A stretch of DNA of 64,000 nt, from NCBI RefSeq assembly GCF_016888335.1, contig NZ_JAFEJG010000004.1, positions 1,736,001 to 1,800,000 of the forward strand, written 5' to 3'. The notes under the pieces were generated by a model that was not told where the DNA came from, made no database searches, and saw nothing but the letters and a program-made list of their open reading frames with translations. The position numbers and the translations under genes are program-made. Numbering within the stretch: position 1 is the stretch's first letter; each line of letters opens with the position of its first letter. Shown here one piece after another: positions 50,660 through 59,255 of the stretch. Source of the DNA: Janibacter endophyticus. GTDB taxonomy: Bacteria > Actinomycetota > Actinomycetes > Actinomycetales > Dermatophilaceae.

Positions 50660-51742
50660 GTGAGCGCGTCCGCGACCTCTCCCGGCGTGTCGTCGGGCGG
50701 CGAGAGCTGGCCCGAGATCCTCACCACCCTCCTCGACGGGGACGACCTCAGCCCCGACCGGGCCCGCTGGGCCATGGAGCAGGTGATGTCCGGCGAGGCC
50801 GACCCGGTGGCCGTCGCGGGCTTCCTCGTCGCGCTCCGGGCGAAGGGGGAGAGCGTCCCGGAGGTCGAGGGGCTGGTCGACGTCATGCTCGGCCGGGCCG
50901 TGCGGATCGACGTGCCCGGTGAGACGGTCGACATCGTCGGGACCGGCGGCGACCGGCTCAACACGGTGAACATCTCGACGATGTCGGCGGTCGCCCTCGC
51001 GGCGACCGGCCTGACGGTCGTCAAGCACGGCAACCGCGCTGCGTCGAGCATGACGGGCACCGCCGACGTCCTGGAGCACCTGGGCATCCCGCTCACGCTC
51101 GCGCCGGAGGTCGTGCGGCAGGTGGCGCTCGACGCCGGGATCACCTTCTGCTTCGCCAACGCCTTCCACCCCTCGATGCGGCACGCCGCCCCCGCCCGGG
51201 TGGGGCTCCGCGTGCCGACCGTCTTCAACATCCTCGGGCCGATGACGAACCCGGCCCAGCCGCGCTACTCCGCCGTCGGCGTGGCGAACCCTCGGCAGGC
51301 ACCCCTCATCGCCGGGGTCTTCGCCGCTCGGGGGCGCGACGCCCTCGTCTTCCGTGGCGACGAGGGCCTCGACGAGCTGAGCCCGGCCGGGCCCTCGCGG
51401 TACTGGTGGGTCGCCGGCGGCGAGGTCCGTGAGGGAACCATCACCCCTGAGGACGTCGGGCTGGAGCGCTGCACCCTCGACGACATCCGGGGCGGCGAGC
51501 CCGCGGCCAACGCCGAGGTGGCTCGCGCGGTCTTCCGCGGCGAGCGGGTCCCGGCGCGGACCGCTGTCCTGCTCAACGGCGCAGCCGCGCACGCGCTGGC
51601 GACGGCTCAGGGGCAGATGGTCGAGGACCCGGCCGCGGCGATCGCCGCGTCGGTCGAGCACATCGCTGCGGCCCTCGACGACGGTCGCGCCGAGCAGACG
51701 CTGGCGCGGTGGTCCGAGGCGAGCCACCGTCTCGCGGGCTAG
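50660..51742 (+). CDS. trpD: Anthranilate phosphoribosyltransferase
   Basis: 360 residues from GTG 50660. PRPP-binding motif [39 protein letters not shown], and the metal/anthranilate region [17 protein letters not shown] and [13 protein letters not shown] are present. It catalyses the second committed step of tryptophan synthesis. It is not in a trp operon here, as is common in actinobacteria where trpD sits by the cytochrome genes. No trp attenuator is visible. Confidence 0.95.
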   Translation: MSASATSPGVSSGGESWPEILTTLLDGDDLSPDRARWAMEQVMSGEADPVAVAGFLVALRAKGESVPEVEGLVDVMLGRAVRIDVPGETVDIVGTGGDRLNTVNISTMSAVALAATGLTVVKHGNRAASSMTGTADVLEHLGIPLTLAPEVVRQVALDAGITFCFANAFHPSMRHAAPARVGLRVPTVFNILGPMTNPAQPRYSAVGVANPRQAPLIAGVFAARGRDALVFRGDEGLDELSPAGPSRYWWVAGGEVREGTITPEDVGLERCTLDDIRGGEPAANAEVARAVFRGERVPARTAVLLNGAAAHALATAQGQMVEDPAAAIAASVEHIAAALDDGRAEQTLARWSEASHRLAG

Positions 51743-51784
51743 GCGTGCTGCGCCGGCACCGAGGTCGGGCCCGGTACCGAAGAG

Positions 51785-52063
51785 CTACTCGACGCCGAGG
51801 CTGAACGCGGCGTCGAGGTCGTGCCGGCTGTAGGTGCGGAAGGCGATGTGGGTCGCCGTGCCCGTGACGCCCTGGACCTTGTTGAGCCGGTCGGCGATGA
51901 CGTCGTTGAGCTGATCGTGCTGGGAGACGCGCACCATGGCGATGAGGTCGGCGTCGCCGGCCACCGAGTAGACCTCGGAGACCCCCTCGATCTCGGCGAT
52001 GGTCTGGGCGACCTCGGGGATGCGGTCGACCTCGGCGTTGATGAGAACGATGGCGGTGATCAC
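51785..52063 (-). CDS. Stand-alone Lrp/AsnC ligand-binding (RAM) domain protein
   Basis: 92 residues from GTG 52063. The sequence AIVLINAEVDRIPEVAQTIA, then VSEVYSVAGDADLIAMVRV, and a C-terminal beta strand is the alpha/beta RAM effector domain. There is no N-terminal HTH. Such proteins form octamers that bind amino acids and may modulate full-length Lrp proteins. GTG overlaps the stop of the exonuclease gene. Convergent with trpD. Confidence 0.88.
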   Translation of the reverse strand: MITAIVLINAEVDRIPEVAQTIAEIEGVSEVYSVAGDADLIAMVRVSQHDQLNDVIADRLNKVQGVTGTATHIAFRTYSRHDLDAAFSLGVE

Positions 52064-53760
52064 GAGGCCCACCCTAGGGCAGGGGCGAGCTCGGACTGGG
52101 CCGACGCGGCCCCTCCGACCGGGCAGGTCCAGGTGCCGTCGATGTCGACGATCCGGGTGCCGGGCTCCTCGAGCCAGCGCAGGAGCATCTCGGTCTCGTC
52201 GGGTAGCGCCGACTCGCCGGGGACGGACGGGGCGGCGACGACCTCGGCGCTGGCCCGCAGCGCGTCGACGTAGGGCATGGGATCGGCCCCTCGCGGTGCG
52301 CTCGTGCTGCCGGCGAGGCGGCCGTGGCGGATGCACACGAGGTCCCAGCCGCCGAGGGTGGTGCGGTGGGCGGCGACGATCTCCGGGGTGCGCAGCAGCG
52401 GCTGGGCGCGCTGGCTCCGCGCGACTCCCCGCACGAGGGCGGCGAGCCGGTCACGCACGGCTCGGGCGTCCTCGTAGCGCTCCTGCTCAGAGAGCTCGGA
52501 CATCCGGGCCCGCAGCCCGCTGACCGCGGGCCGGGTGTCGGCCGCGAGCACGGCGCGGGCCGTCGCGACGGTCGCGCCGTAGGTCTCCACGTCGACCCCG
52601 CCGACGCACGGCGCCGCGCAGCGGCCCATCTCGGCGAGGACGCACGCGGACCCCTGCCGGGTGCGAGGGCTGAGCCGGGTGAGGCACTGGCGCAGCGGGA
52701 CGACGTCGTGCAGCGCCCGGACAGCCTCGTCGGCGGAGCCGCGGCTGCCGAAGGGGCCCATCCACGTCTCGTCGCCCGCGTGCACCTGCTTGACCACGGA
52801 GAGCCGGGGGAAGGGCTCGTCGGTCAGCCGAACCCACCACACCTTCTCCGGGTTGCGGGAGCGCCGGTTGTACCGGGGCCTCGTGGCCGCGATGAGACGC
52901 AGCTCGCGCACCCGTGCCTCGAGGGTCGTCGCGCAGGGGATCGGGGTGACCGACTCGGCGATGCGCACCATCTCGGCCATGCGCGAGCGCTGCTCGGAGG
53001 CGGTGAAGTAGGAGCTGACCCGGCTGCGGATGTCGACGGAGACACCGACGTAGAGCGCGCGACCCTGGCCGTCCTTGAAGACGTAGACGCCGGGCGTGCT
53101 CGGCAGGTCACGGGCGAGATGACGCTTGCGCCGCACCTCCGGGGCGACCCGGCTCGTGTAGGACGCGAGCTCCTCGTAGGTCGTCACCCCGAGCGAGCCG
53201 AGCCGGCCGATGAGCCCGTGGAGCACGTCGACCGTGGCGCGGGCGTCGTGCAGTGCCCGGTGGTCGGGCGTCGTGCCCGCACCGAAGACCTGGGCCAGGG
53301 TCGAGAGCTTGTGGTTGCGGACCTCGTCGCGCCGCATCACCTGGCGGGCCAGGTGGACGGTGTCGAGCACCTCGTGCCGGGGCCACGGGATGTCGGCGGC
53401 GGCGCACGCGGCCTTGAGGAAGGAGATGTCGAAGCGAGCGTTGTGCGCGACGAGCACGGCCCCGGCCGCGAACTCGAGGAAGGCGGCGACAGCCGACGCA
53501 GGTCTCGGGGCGTCCCGGACCATCGCGTCGGTGATGCCGGTGAGGCTCTGGATGAAGGGCGGGATCGGCTCGCCGGGGTTGACGAAGGTCTGCAGCTCGC
53601 CGAGGACCTCGCCGCCGCGGACCTTGACCGCGCCGATCTCGGTGATGCCGCACTCGCGGGGCGAGCCACCGGTCGTCTCGAGGTCGACGACGACGAAGGT
53701 CACCTCGTGCAGGTCGGTGCCCAGGCCCAGGGTGTCCTGGATGGGGGCCGTCGTCGTCAT
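52060..53760 (-). CDS. DEDD exonuclease / GIY-YIG (UvrC-like) fusion nuclease
   Basis: 566 residues. The N-terminal DnaQ-like DEDDh exonuclease (residues 15-190) shows FVVVDLETTGGSPRECGITE, LVAHNARFDISFLK and HRALHDARATVDVL, containing the acidic metal ligands and His. A GIY-YIG domain follows (GVYVFKDGQGRALYVGVSVD, ISRVS-like text), then a UvrC-type Cys region (GRCAAPCVGG) and a helical tail with ELSEQERYEDARAVRDRLAA. This is the actinobacterial Cho/UvrC-N + exonuclease fusion (Rv2191-like, from memory) implied in DNA repair. ATG 53760 is preferred to a TTG 30 bases upstream. Confidence 0.88.
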   Translation of the reverse strand: MTTTAPIQDTLGLGTDLHEVTFVVVDLETTGGSPRECGITEIGAVKVRGGEVLGELQTFVNPGEPIPPFIQSLTGITDAMVRDAPRPASAVAAFLEFAAGAVLVAHNARFDISFLKAACAAADIPWPRHEVLDTVHLARQVMRRDEVRNHKLSTLAQVFGAGTTPDHRALHDARATVDVLHGLIGRLGSLGVTTYEELASYTSRVAPEVRRKRHLARDLPSTPGVYVFKDGQGRALYVGVSVDIRSRVSSYFTASEQRSRMAEMVRIAESVTPIPCATTLEARVRELRLIAATRPRYNRRSRNPEKVWWVRLTDEPFPRLSVVKQVHAGDETWMGPFGSRGSADEAVRALHDVVPLRQCLTRLSPRTRQGSACVLAEMGRCAAPCVGGVDVETYGATVATARAVLAADTRPAVSGLRARMSELSEQERYEDARAVRDRLAALVRGVARSQRAQPLLRTPEIVAAHRTTLGGWDLVCIRHGRLAGSTSAPRGADPMPYVDALRASAEVVAAPSVPGESALPDETEMLLRWLEEPGTRIVDIDGTWTCPVGGAASAQSELAPALGWAS

Positions 53761-53772
53761 GGTCACGACCGT

Positions 53773-53864
53773 AGGGAGCAGGTCTGACAACGCTGCCGAG
53801 GCGCGCCGACGGGCCCGGCGGACGCCGTCGGGGCGTCGTCGTCGCAGCGTTGTCGGTGCTCCCT
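53773..53864. promoter_or_regulatory. Large dyad in the divergent exonuclease / CxxC-protein promoter region
   Basis: AGGGAGCA (53773-53780) with GACAACGCTGC (53786-53796) is mirrored by GCAGCGTTGTC (53844-53854) with TGCTCCCT (53857-53864). The arms match fully within these words and differ only in a short linker. It lies between start codons 53760 (minus) and 53932 (plus). It could be a pair of operator sites for one regulator or a large regulatory hairpin. Confidence 0.5.
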
Positions 53865-53931
53865 CCTAGCGTCGTCCGTGCCTGGCCGACCTGGCGAGGT
53901 GCACCTCGGGACCGACCCAGGAGGAGATGAC

Positions 53932-54210
53932 ATGACGCACGATCCGAGGAGAGACGCGATGCTCGTCGAGTGCCGGACCTGCCCGGTGCAGGGCGTGGCC
54001 TGCGGCGGCTGCATGATCACCGCGCTGCTCGACCCGCAGTCGGCGGGCGTGGAGATCGAGGGGACCTCCGAGCTGCCGCTCGACCGCGCCGAGCGGCAGG
54101 CCGTGGGTCGGCTCGTCGCCGCGGGTCTCGTGCCCGTGGAGACGGCGAACGCCACGCGAGCGCGCCGGGAGCCCTGGTCGCAGTGGGAGGCGGTGCAGGA
54201 GACCGGCTGA
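53932..54210 (+). CDS. Small cysteine-motif protein, actinobacterial
   Basis: 92 residues from ATG 53932, which has the ribosome site AGGAGGAG. The N-terminal ECRTCPVQGVACGGCMITAL holds two paired Cys (CxxC and CxxC), a likely Zn or Fe-S site. The rest is helical and charged (LDRAERQAVGRLVAAGLVP). Family of unknown function found in actinobacteria. The promoter region has a large dyad. It ends just before a bidirectional hairpin. Confidence 0.7.
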   Translation: MTHDPRRDAMLVECRTCPVQGVACGGCMITALLDPQSAGVEIEGTSELPLDRAERQAVGRLVAAGLVPVETANATRARREPWSQWEAVQETG

Positions 54211-54214
54211 GACG

Positions 54215-54256
54215 CACCAGGCCCGCGCCGTCCGGGGGACGGGCACGGGCCTGGTG
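54215..54256. terminator. Bidirectional hairpin between convergent genes
   Basis: CACCAGGCCCG (54215-54225) and CGGGCCTGGTG (54246-54256) are exact complements, and CCGTCC/GGACGG pairs inside. It is five bases after the 92-residue gene stop and 29 before the fadD stop. It lacks the CGAAGGGG word. Confidence 0.85.
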
Positions 54257-54284
54257 AGGTGCGCCCGGTCGGGCGCGAGGTGCG

Positions 54285-56072
54285 TCAGCCGTAGAGGGCC
54301 TCGATCTGCTCCTCGTAGTCGCGCATGACGATGTTGCGCTTGAGCTTCATCGACGGCGTGAGCGTGCCGTTCTCCTCGGTGAAGTCCTCGTCGAGGACCG
54401 AGAACTTGCGGATCGACTCGGCCTTCGAGACCGCCTTGTTGGCGTCGTCGACGGCGTGCTGGATCTCGTCGAGGACGGTCTGGTTGGTACGCGCCTCCTC
54501 GATGGTGATCGCCCCGAGACCGTTGTTCGCGGCCCAGCCGGGGAGCATCTCCTCGTCGATCGTCACGAGCGCGGCGATGAAGGGCTTGCCGTCGCCGACG
54601 ACCATGCACTGGCTGATGAGCGGGTGGGCGCGCAGGCGGTCCTCGAGGATGGCCGGGGCGACGTTCTTGCCGCCGGCGGTCACGAGGATCTCCTTCTTGC
54701 GGCCGGTGATCTTGAGGTAGCCGTCCTCGTCGAGCTCACCGATGTCGCCGGTGTGGAACCAGCCGTCGACGATCGACTCGTTGGTCGCCTCCTCGTTGCC
54801 GCGGTAGCCGCGCAGGACGTTGAGGCCCTTGACGAGGATCTCGCCGTCCTCGCCGATCCGCAGGGAGACGCCCGGCAGGGGAGCGCCGACGGTCCCGATC
54901 TTCACCTTGTCGGGGATGTTGACGGTCGCCGGCGCGCTCGTCTCGGTGAGGCCGTAGCCCTCGAGGATCGTCACGCCGATCCCGCGGAAGAAGTGGCCGA
55001 GGCGGGTACCGAGCGGGGCGCCGCCGGAGACGGCGTACTGGACCTTGCCGCCCATCTTCGTGCGGAGCTTGGAGTAGACGAGCTTGTCGAAGATCGCGTG
55101 CTTGATCTTCAGACCCAGGGGGATCGACCCCTTGTCGAGCGCCTCGGAGTACGCGATCGCCGTGTCGGCCGCCGTGGCGAAGATCTTGCCCTTGCCGTCG
55201 GCCGTGGCCGTCTCGTTGGCCTTGTTGTAGATCTTCTCGAAGACCCGCGGCACCGCGAGGATGAAGGTCGGCTGGAAGGCCTGGAAGTCCTCGAGGATGT
55301 TCGCGATGTCGGCGCTGTGACCCATCTTGGCCTCGGCGGAGACGCACAGGACCTCGATGAAGCGCGCGAAGACGTGCGCGAGCGGGAGGAAGAGCAGCGT
55401 CGACGCGCCCTCGCGCTTGACGACGTCCGCCATCTTCGCGGTCGCGTTCTCCGCGAGGCCGAGGAAGTTCTCGTGCGTCAGCTCGCAGCCCTTGGGCCGG
55501 CCGGTCGTGCCGGAGGTGTAGATGATCGTCGCGAGGCTGTCGCGGCTCGTCGCGGCGATGCGGTCGTCGAGGTCGGAGTCCTCGACCGAGGCGCCGGCCT
55601 CGCTCACGGAGGCGAGGTCGCCGTTGTCCATGACCCAGGTGTGCTTGAGGGTCGGCATGCCGTCGGCGACGGAGGCGGCCGTCTGGGCGTGCGCGGCGGT
55701 CTCGACGACGAGGGCCTTGGCGCCCGAGTCGGCGACGATCCACTCGACCTGGTCCGCGGAGCTGGTCTCGTAGATCGGCACCGGGACGGCCGCGGCCATC
55801 CACGAGGCGAAGTCGACGAGCGTCCACTCGTAGCGGGTGCGCGCCATGATCGCGATGCGGTCACCCTCCTCGATGCCGCTGGCGATGAAGCCCTTGGCGA
55901 GGGCGCGCGCCTCGATGAGGAACTGCGAGGTGGTGACGTCGCGCCAGCTCCCGTGCTCCTTGATCGAGAACGCGACCCGCTGGGGCGCGTTGTCCGCGTT
56001 GCGCTGGGGGAGCTTGGCGAGCGAGTCGCTCTGCTGGCCCTCAACCAGTCGGGGCATGACGCTGTCTTGCAC
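54285..56072 (-). CDS. Long-chain fatty acid--CoA ligase (FadD15 type)
   Basis: 595-residue AMP-forming acyl-CoA synthetase. The P-loop motif is IIYTSGTTGRPKGCELTHEN; other ANL motifs are GYGLTETSAPATVN, WFHTGDIGELDEDGYLKITG and GRKKEILVTAGGKNVAP, with the C-terminal catalytic Lys in LTPSMKLKRNI. It activates long-chain fatty acids for lipid synthesis or beta-oxidation at the cytosolic membrane face. GTG 56072 is supported by AAGGAGAT just upstream. FadD15 also lies near trpD and the SRPBCC genes in M. tuberculosis (Rv2187, from memory). Confidence 0.93.
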   Translation of the reverse strand: MQDSVMPRLVEGQQSDSLAKLPQRNADNAPQRVAFSIKEHGSWRDVTTSQFLIEARALAKGFIASGIEEGDRIAIMARTRYEWTLVDFASWMAAAVPVPIYETSSADQVEWIVADSGAKALVVETAAHAQTAASVADGMPTLKHTWVMDNGDLASVSEAGASVEDSDLDDRIAATSRDSLATIIYTSGTTGRPKGCELTHENFLGLAENATAKMADVVKREGASTLLFLPLAHVFARFIEVLCVSAEAKMGHSADIANILEDFQAFQPTFILAVPRVFEKIYNKANETATADGKGKIFATAADTAIAYSEALDKGSIPLGLKIKHAIFDKLVYSKLRTKMGGKVQYAVSGGAPLGTRLGHFFRGIGVTILEGYGLTETSAPATVNIPDKVKIGTVGAPLPGVSLRIGEDGEILVKGLNVLRGYRGNEEATNESIVDGWFHTGDIGELDEDGYLKITGRKKEILVTAGGKNVAPAILEDRLRAHPLISQCMVVGDGKPFIAALVTIDEEMLPGWAANNGLGAITIEEARTNQTVLDEIQHAVDDANKAVSKAESIRKFSVLDEDFTEENGTLTPSMKLKRNIVMRDYEEQIEALYG

Positions 56073-56166
56073 GGGATCTCCTTCGATAACCGCGAGCTGC
56101 TGGATGGTTCCAACCTAAACCAGCAGGTAGTTTCCCGACAGACCCACCCCGGGTGACGGTGGACAT

Positions 56167-56574
56167 ATGCATGAGGAGCGGTCGGGAGCGATGCGAGCAG
56201 GCCTGGTCGACATCGTCGACGACACCTTCGTCCGCGCGACCCCGCCCGCCGTGCGGGCGGCGCTCGACGCTGCCGGCGTCCCGAGCAGCGCACCGGGCCG
56301 GTGGCCCCTCGAGGTCCGCGTCGCGGCGTCCGAGGACCGGGGGGCGAAGGGGGTCCGCTGGGCGGCCGCGGGCCGCATCACCGGGCGCATGGAGATCTGG
56401 CTCGAGGAGGTCCCGGCCGGGACCGTCGTGCACCACTACGTCCGGGGGGAGGCGACCCACCGGTGGCGCTCCCCGGCGTGGGTCGCACGGGACCACACGC
56501 TCACGTGGAAGCAGGTCGTCCACGAGGTCAAGGACACCCTCGAGGGGCGCCGCGCCGCCCCTGACGGCAGGTAG
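56167..56574 (+). CDS. SRPBCC-like protein (polyketide cyclase/dehydrase type)
   Basis: 135 residues. The segment DDTFVRATPPAVRAALDAAG and the later EIWLEEVPAGTVVHHYVRGE, WRSPAWVARDHTLTWKQVVH fit a START/SRPBCC lipid-pocket fold. An in-frame ATG at 56191 (MRAGLVDIVDD) is a good alternative start. It lies ten bases before another SRPBCC gene. Function unknown; the equivalent slot in mycobacteria is Rv2186c. Confidence 0.7.
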   Translation: MHEERSGAMRAGLVDIVDDTFVRATPPAVRAALDAAGVPSSAPGRWPLEVRVAASEDRGAKGVRWAAAGRITGRMEIWLEEVPAGTVVHHYVRGEATHRWRSPAWVARDHTLTWKQVVHEVKDTLEGRRAAPDGR

Positions 56575-56584
56575 TCTCGCGGCC

Positions 56585-57031
56585 ATGGCAGACAGCACCC
56601 GCTCGACGATCCTCATCAACGCCCCGGCGGGCGAGATTATCGACGTCATCGCCGATCTCGAGTCCTACCCCGAGTGGGTCAAGGACATGAAGGACGTCGA
56701 GATTCTCTCCGAGGACGGCGACGGGTGGCCGGACCGAGCACGCCTGACCCTCGACGCCGGGCCGATCAAGGACACCTACTCCCTCGACTACACCTGGGAC
56801 GTCGACGAGGACGGGCTCGGCTCCGTCTCGTGGACGCTCGTCGAGGCGACGATCCTCAAGGCGATGGACGGCACGTACACCCTCGAGGACGTCGGGGACG
56901 GCCAGACCAAGGTCATCTACGACCTTGCCGTCGACATCAACATCCCGATGCTCGGGATGATCAAGCGCAAGGCTGCCAAGGTCATCACCGACACGGCGCT
57001 CAAGGAGCTCAAGAAGCGCTGCGAGGGCTGA
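56585..57031 (+). CDS. SRPBCC (START-like) family protein
   Basis: 148 residues: N-terminal STRSTILINAPAGEIIDVI, then DLESYPEWVKDMKDVEIL, and Tyr/Asp-rich strands with YDLAVDINIPMLGMIKRKAA at the C-terminal helix. This is the actinobacterial cyclase/dehydrase-like protein (Rv2185c-like). It probably binds a lipid or polyketide. It is the second gene of a compact plus-strand run ending at plsC, which suggests a link to membrane lipid metabolism. Confidence 0.85.
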   Translation: MADSTRSTILINAPAGEIIDVIADLESYPEWVKDMKDVEILSEDGDGWPDRARLTLDAGPIKDTYSLDYTWDVDEDGLGSVSWTLVEATILKAMDGTYTLEDVGDGQTKVIYDLAVDINIPMLGMIKRKAAKVITDTALKELKKRCEG

Positions 57032-57056
57032 TCGCCCCACCCAGGAGTGAGCTGTC

Positions 57057-57986
57057 GTGACCATGGTGCACCTCGTCACCGGCGGTGACGAGGCCCGACG
57101 GCAGCGGCTCGTCAGCGACCTCCGCACCGCCGGGGTGACCCGTGTCCTCACGTGGGGGAGCGGGCTTGTCACGCCGGGTGCGCACGCGCTCGACCTCCAG
57201 GACGCCGACGCGCTGGCGCCCACGTCGCTGGCCGACCTCGATGCGGCGGGGCGTGCCCTGCTCGCCGACCTCGACCTGCCTGGTGACGTCGCGACGGACC
57301 TCCTCGCCGGCCTGGGCGACCCCGACCTGCGAGCTCTCCTGGGGATCGCCGCCGCGCTGACGAGCACGGGCTCCCACGCCGCTCGCACGCGCGCAGGCGC
57401 CCAGCTCGTCGTCCTCGTCCCGGTGGAGTCCGACCCCGCGCGGCTCGTCGCCCTGCCCGCCCGCGCCGCCCGGATCGCCCGCGCTCTCGTCCCGCTCCTG
57501 GCCCGCTGGGACGCTCTCGTCGCACCACCCGGCATCGGCGCGCTGCGCCGGCCGCAACCGGCCACCCTCGCCGCGGCACGCGAGGTCGCCGACCTCCTCG
57601 AGCCGCTGGACGCGCTGCTCGCCGGCGATGCCGTCGTCCACCACCTGCCCGGCCCGGGGCTCGTCGAGGCAGCCCGGGCCGTCGACCTCACGATCGCCCT
57701 GGCCCTCATGGGTCGCGTCCTCGGGGAGGACCCGGCCGGCGGCGGGGGCGACGCCGAGGCGCCGGAGGGTCCCCCCTTCGCGCTGCGGCTGCCGCTGCCC
57801 GGCCTGACCGCCGACGAGATCGTCCTCGAGCGCGAGGGCGACGACGTCGTCGTCACCGTCGGCCGGCACTCGCGCAGCACCCAGCTCAGCGCGCTGCACC
57901 GGCGCTGCGTCATCACCGACGCCCGGATGCGGCAGGGCGTGCTCACGCTCGAGCTCGAGCCGGACAGCGGGGAGTGGCCCCGATGA
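57057..57986 (+). CDS. ArsA-like protein without a P-loop
   Basis: 309 residues from GTG 57057. The C-terminal segment FALRLPLPGLTADEIVLERE with DDVVVTVGRHSRS is the alpha-crystallin-like domain that ends actinobacterial ArsA/GET3-family ATPases. The upstream part looks like a decayed NTPase fold (VHLVTGGDEARRQRLVSDL), with the GKGGVGKT P-loop gone. ATP hydrolysis is therefore unlikely. In mycobacteria Rv2184c is the corresponding gene, from memory. It overlaps the next gene by four bases (stop TGA, ATG 57983), implying a partner protein. Confidence 0.7.
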   Translation: MTMVHLVTGGDEARRQRLVSDLRTAGVTRVLTWGSGLVTPGAHALDLQDADALAPTSLADLDAAGRALLADLDLPGDVATDLLAGLGDPDLRALLGIAAALTSTGSHAARTRAGAQLVVLVPVESDPARLVALPARAARIARALVPLLARWDALVAPPGIGALRRPQPATLAAAREVADLLEPLDALLAGDAVVHHLPGPGLVEAARAVDLTIALALMGRVLGEDPAGGGGDAEAPEGPPFALRLPLPGLTADEIVLEREGDDVVVTVGRHSRSTQLSALHRRCVITDARMRQGVLTLELEPDSGEWPR

Positions 57987-58252
57987 CCGGCCCGGAGGAG
58001 CAGCTCGCCGAGGTCGTCGAGACCCTGCTCGAGCGGCTCCGCGAGATCGACGCCGACGAGCTCGCCGACCGGCTCGTCGAGCGGGACCCGGCGATCGCCG
58101 ACCGGCTGCTCACCGGCCTCGTCGTCATCGGCGAGGCGCTGGGCCAGGCGTTCTCCGACGCCGTACCTGCCGAGCCGCGACCGGCCCGGGCACGCATCCG
58201 GATCGCGGTCCGTGACGACGACGCGCTCGACGCCGGCGAGACGGCAGGATGA
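57983..58252 (+). CDS. Small acidic helical protein coupled to the ArsA-like gene
   Basis: 89 residues, starting MTGPEEQLAEVVETLLERLR and rich in Glu/Arg/Leu, predicted as a long amphipathic helix followed by a charged tail (RARIRIAVRDDDALDAGE). ATG overlaps the preceding stop. Not recognised by family. The coupling suggests it acts with the ArsA-like protein. Confidence 0.65.
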   Translation: MTGPEEQLAEVVETLLERLREIDADELADRLVERDPAIADRLLTGLVVIGEALGQAFSDAVPAEPRPARARIRIAVRDDDALDAGETAG

Positions 58253-58256
58253 GCGG

Positions 58257-59255
58257 GTGAGCCAGGACACGACCCTTGACCATCGGCCCGCGATCGGCAT
58301 CGACGTCGGGGGCACGAAGATCGCGGGGGCGCTCGTCGCCCGCGACGGCACGATCCTCGAGCGGGCCCGGGTCGCGACGCCGGCGCAGAGCACCGAGGAG
58401 ATCATCGGCGCCATCGGCGAGGTCGTCCGCGAGCTCGTGGCGGCCGCGGGCGAGGACGGGGTGCGCGGTGTCGGGCTCGCGTGCGCCGCCTTCGTCGACG
58501 GGGAGCGCGGGCACGTCTGGTTCGCCCCCAACCTCGCCTGGCGCGACCTGGACCTCGGGGCCCGCGTCGAGGAGCTCGTCGGCCTGCCCGTCGTCGTCGA
58601 GAACGACGCCAACGCCGCCGCCTGGGGCGAGTACGTCCACGGTGCCGGTCGCGACGTCGACGACATGGTCCTGCTCACCCTCGGCACCGGCGTGGGCGGT
58701 GGCTGCATCTCCCGCGGCCGGCTGCTCACCGGCGCCTTCGGCATCGGCGGGGAGCTCGGCCACATCGTCCTCGACCCCACCGGCCCCCGGTGCGGCTGCG
58801 GCAACCACGGCTGCCTCGAGGTGCTCGCCTCGGGGACCGCGCTCATGCGTGCGGCAGCCGACCTCGTCACCTCCGGCTCGGCAGAGGCCGGCCCGCTCCG
58901 GGAGCGGTGCGGGGGAGACCCCGACGCCCTCTCCGGCCGGGACATCGACGAGCTGGCCGCCGCTGGGGACCCCGGCGCGGTCGGCCTGCTCGCGGACCTC
59001 GGCACGCACCTGGGCCACGGGATCGCCTCGGTGTGCGCCGTCCTCGACCCGCGTCTCGTCGTCATCGGCGGAGGCGTCTCCCGCGCCGGCGAGCTCGTCG
59101 TCGGCCCTGCCCGGAAGGCCTTCGAGCAGCGCCAGATCGGGCGCGGCCACCGGCCCACCCCGAGTGTCGTGGCGGCCGACCTCGGCAACGACGCGGGGGT
59201 CGTCGGGGCGGCGGACCGGGCCCAGGTGGTCCTCGACGAGCGGGCGGCCCGGTGA
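58257..59255 (+). CDS. ROK-family glucokinase, copy 1
   Basis: 332 residues from GTG 58257. ROK motifs: nucleotide-binding IGIDVGGTKIAGALV, the catalytic Asp in VVVENDANAAAWGEY, LLTLGTGVGGG, the His/Cys Zn site GELGHIVLDP with RCGCGNHGCLEVLASG, and VVIGGGVSRAGE near the C-terminus. It phosphorylates glucose or a related sugar. The first copy of a tandem ROK pair; its stop overlaps the GTG of the second. Confidence 0.9.
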   Translation: MSQDTTLDHRPAIGIDVGGTKIAGALVARDGTILERARVATPAQSTEEIIGAIGEVVRELVAAAGEDGVRGVGLACAAFVDGERGHVWFAPNLAWRDLDLGARVEELVGLPVVVENDANAAAWGEYVHGAGRDVDDMVLLTLGTGVGGGCISRGRLLTGAFGIGGELGHIVLDPTGPRCGCGNHGCLEVLASGTALMRAAADLVTSGSAEAGPLRERCGGDPDALSGRDIDELAAAGDPGAVGLLADLGTHLGHGIASVCAVLDPRLVVIGGGVSRAGELVVGPARKAFEQRQIGRGHRPTPSVVAADLGNDAGVVGAADRAQVVLDERAAR

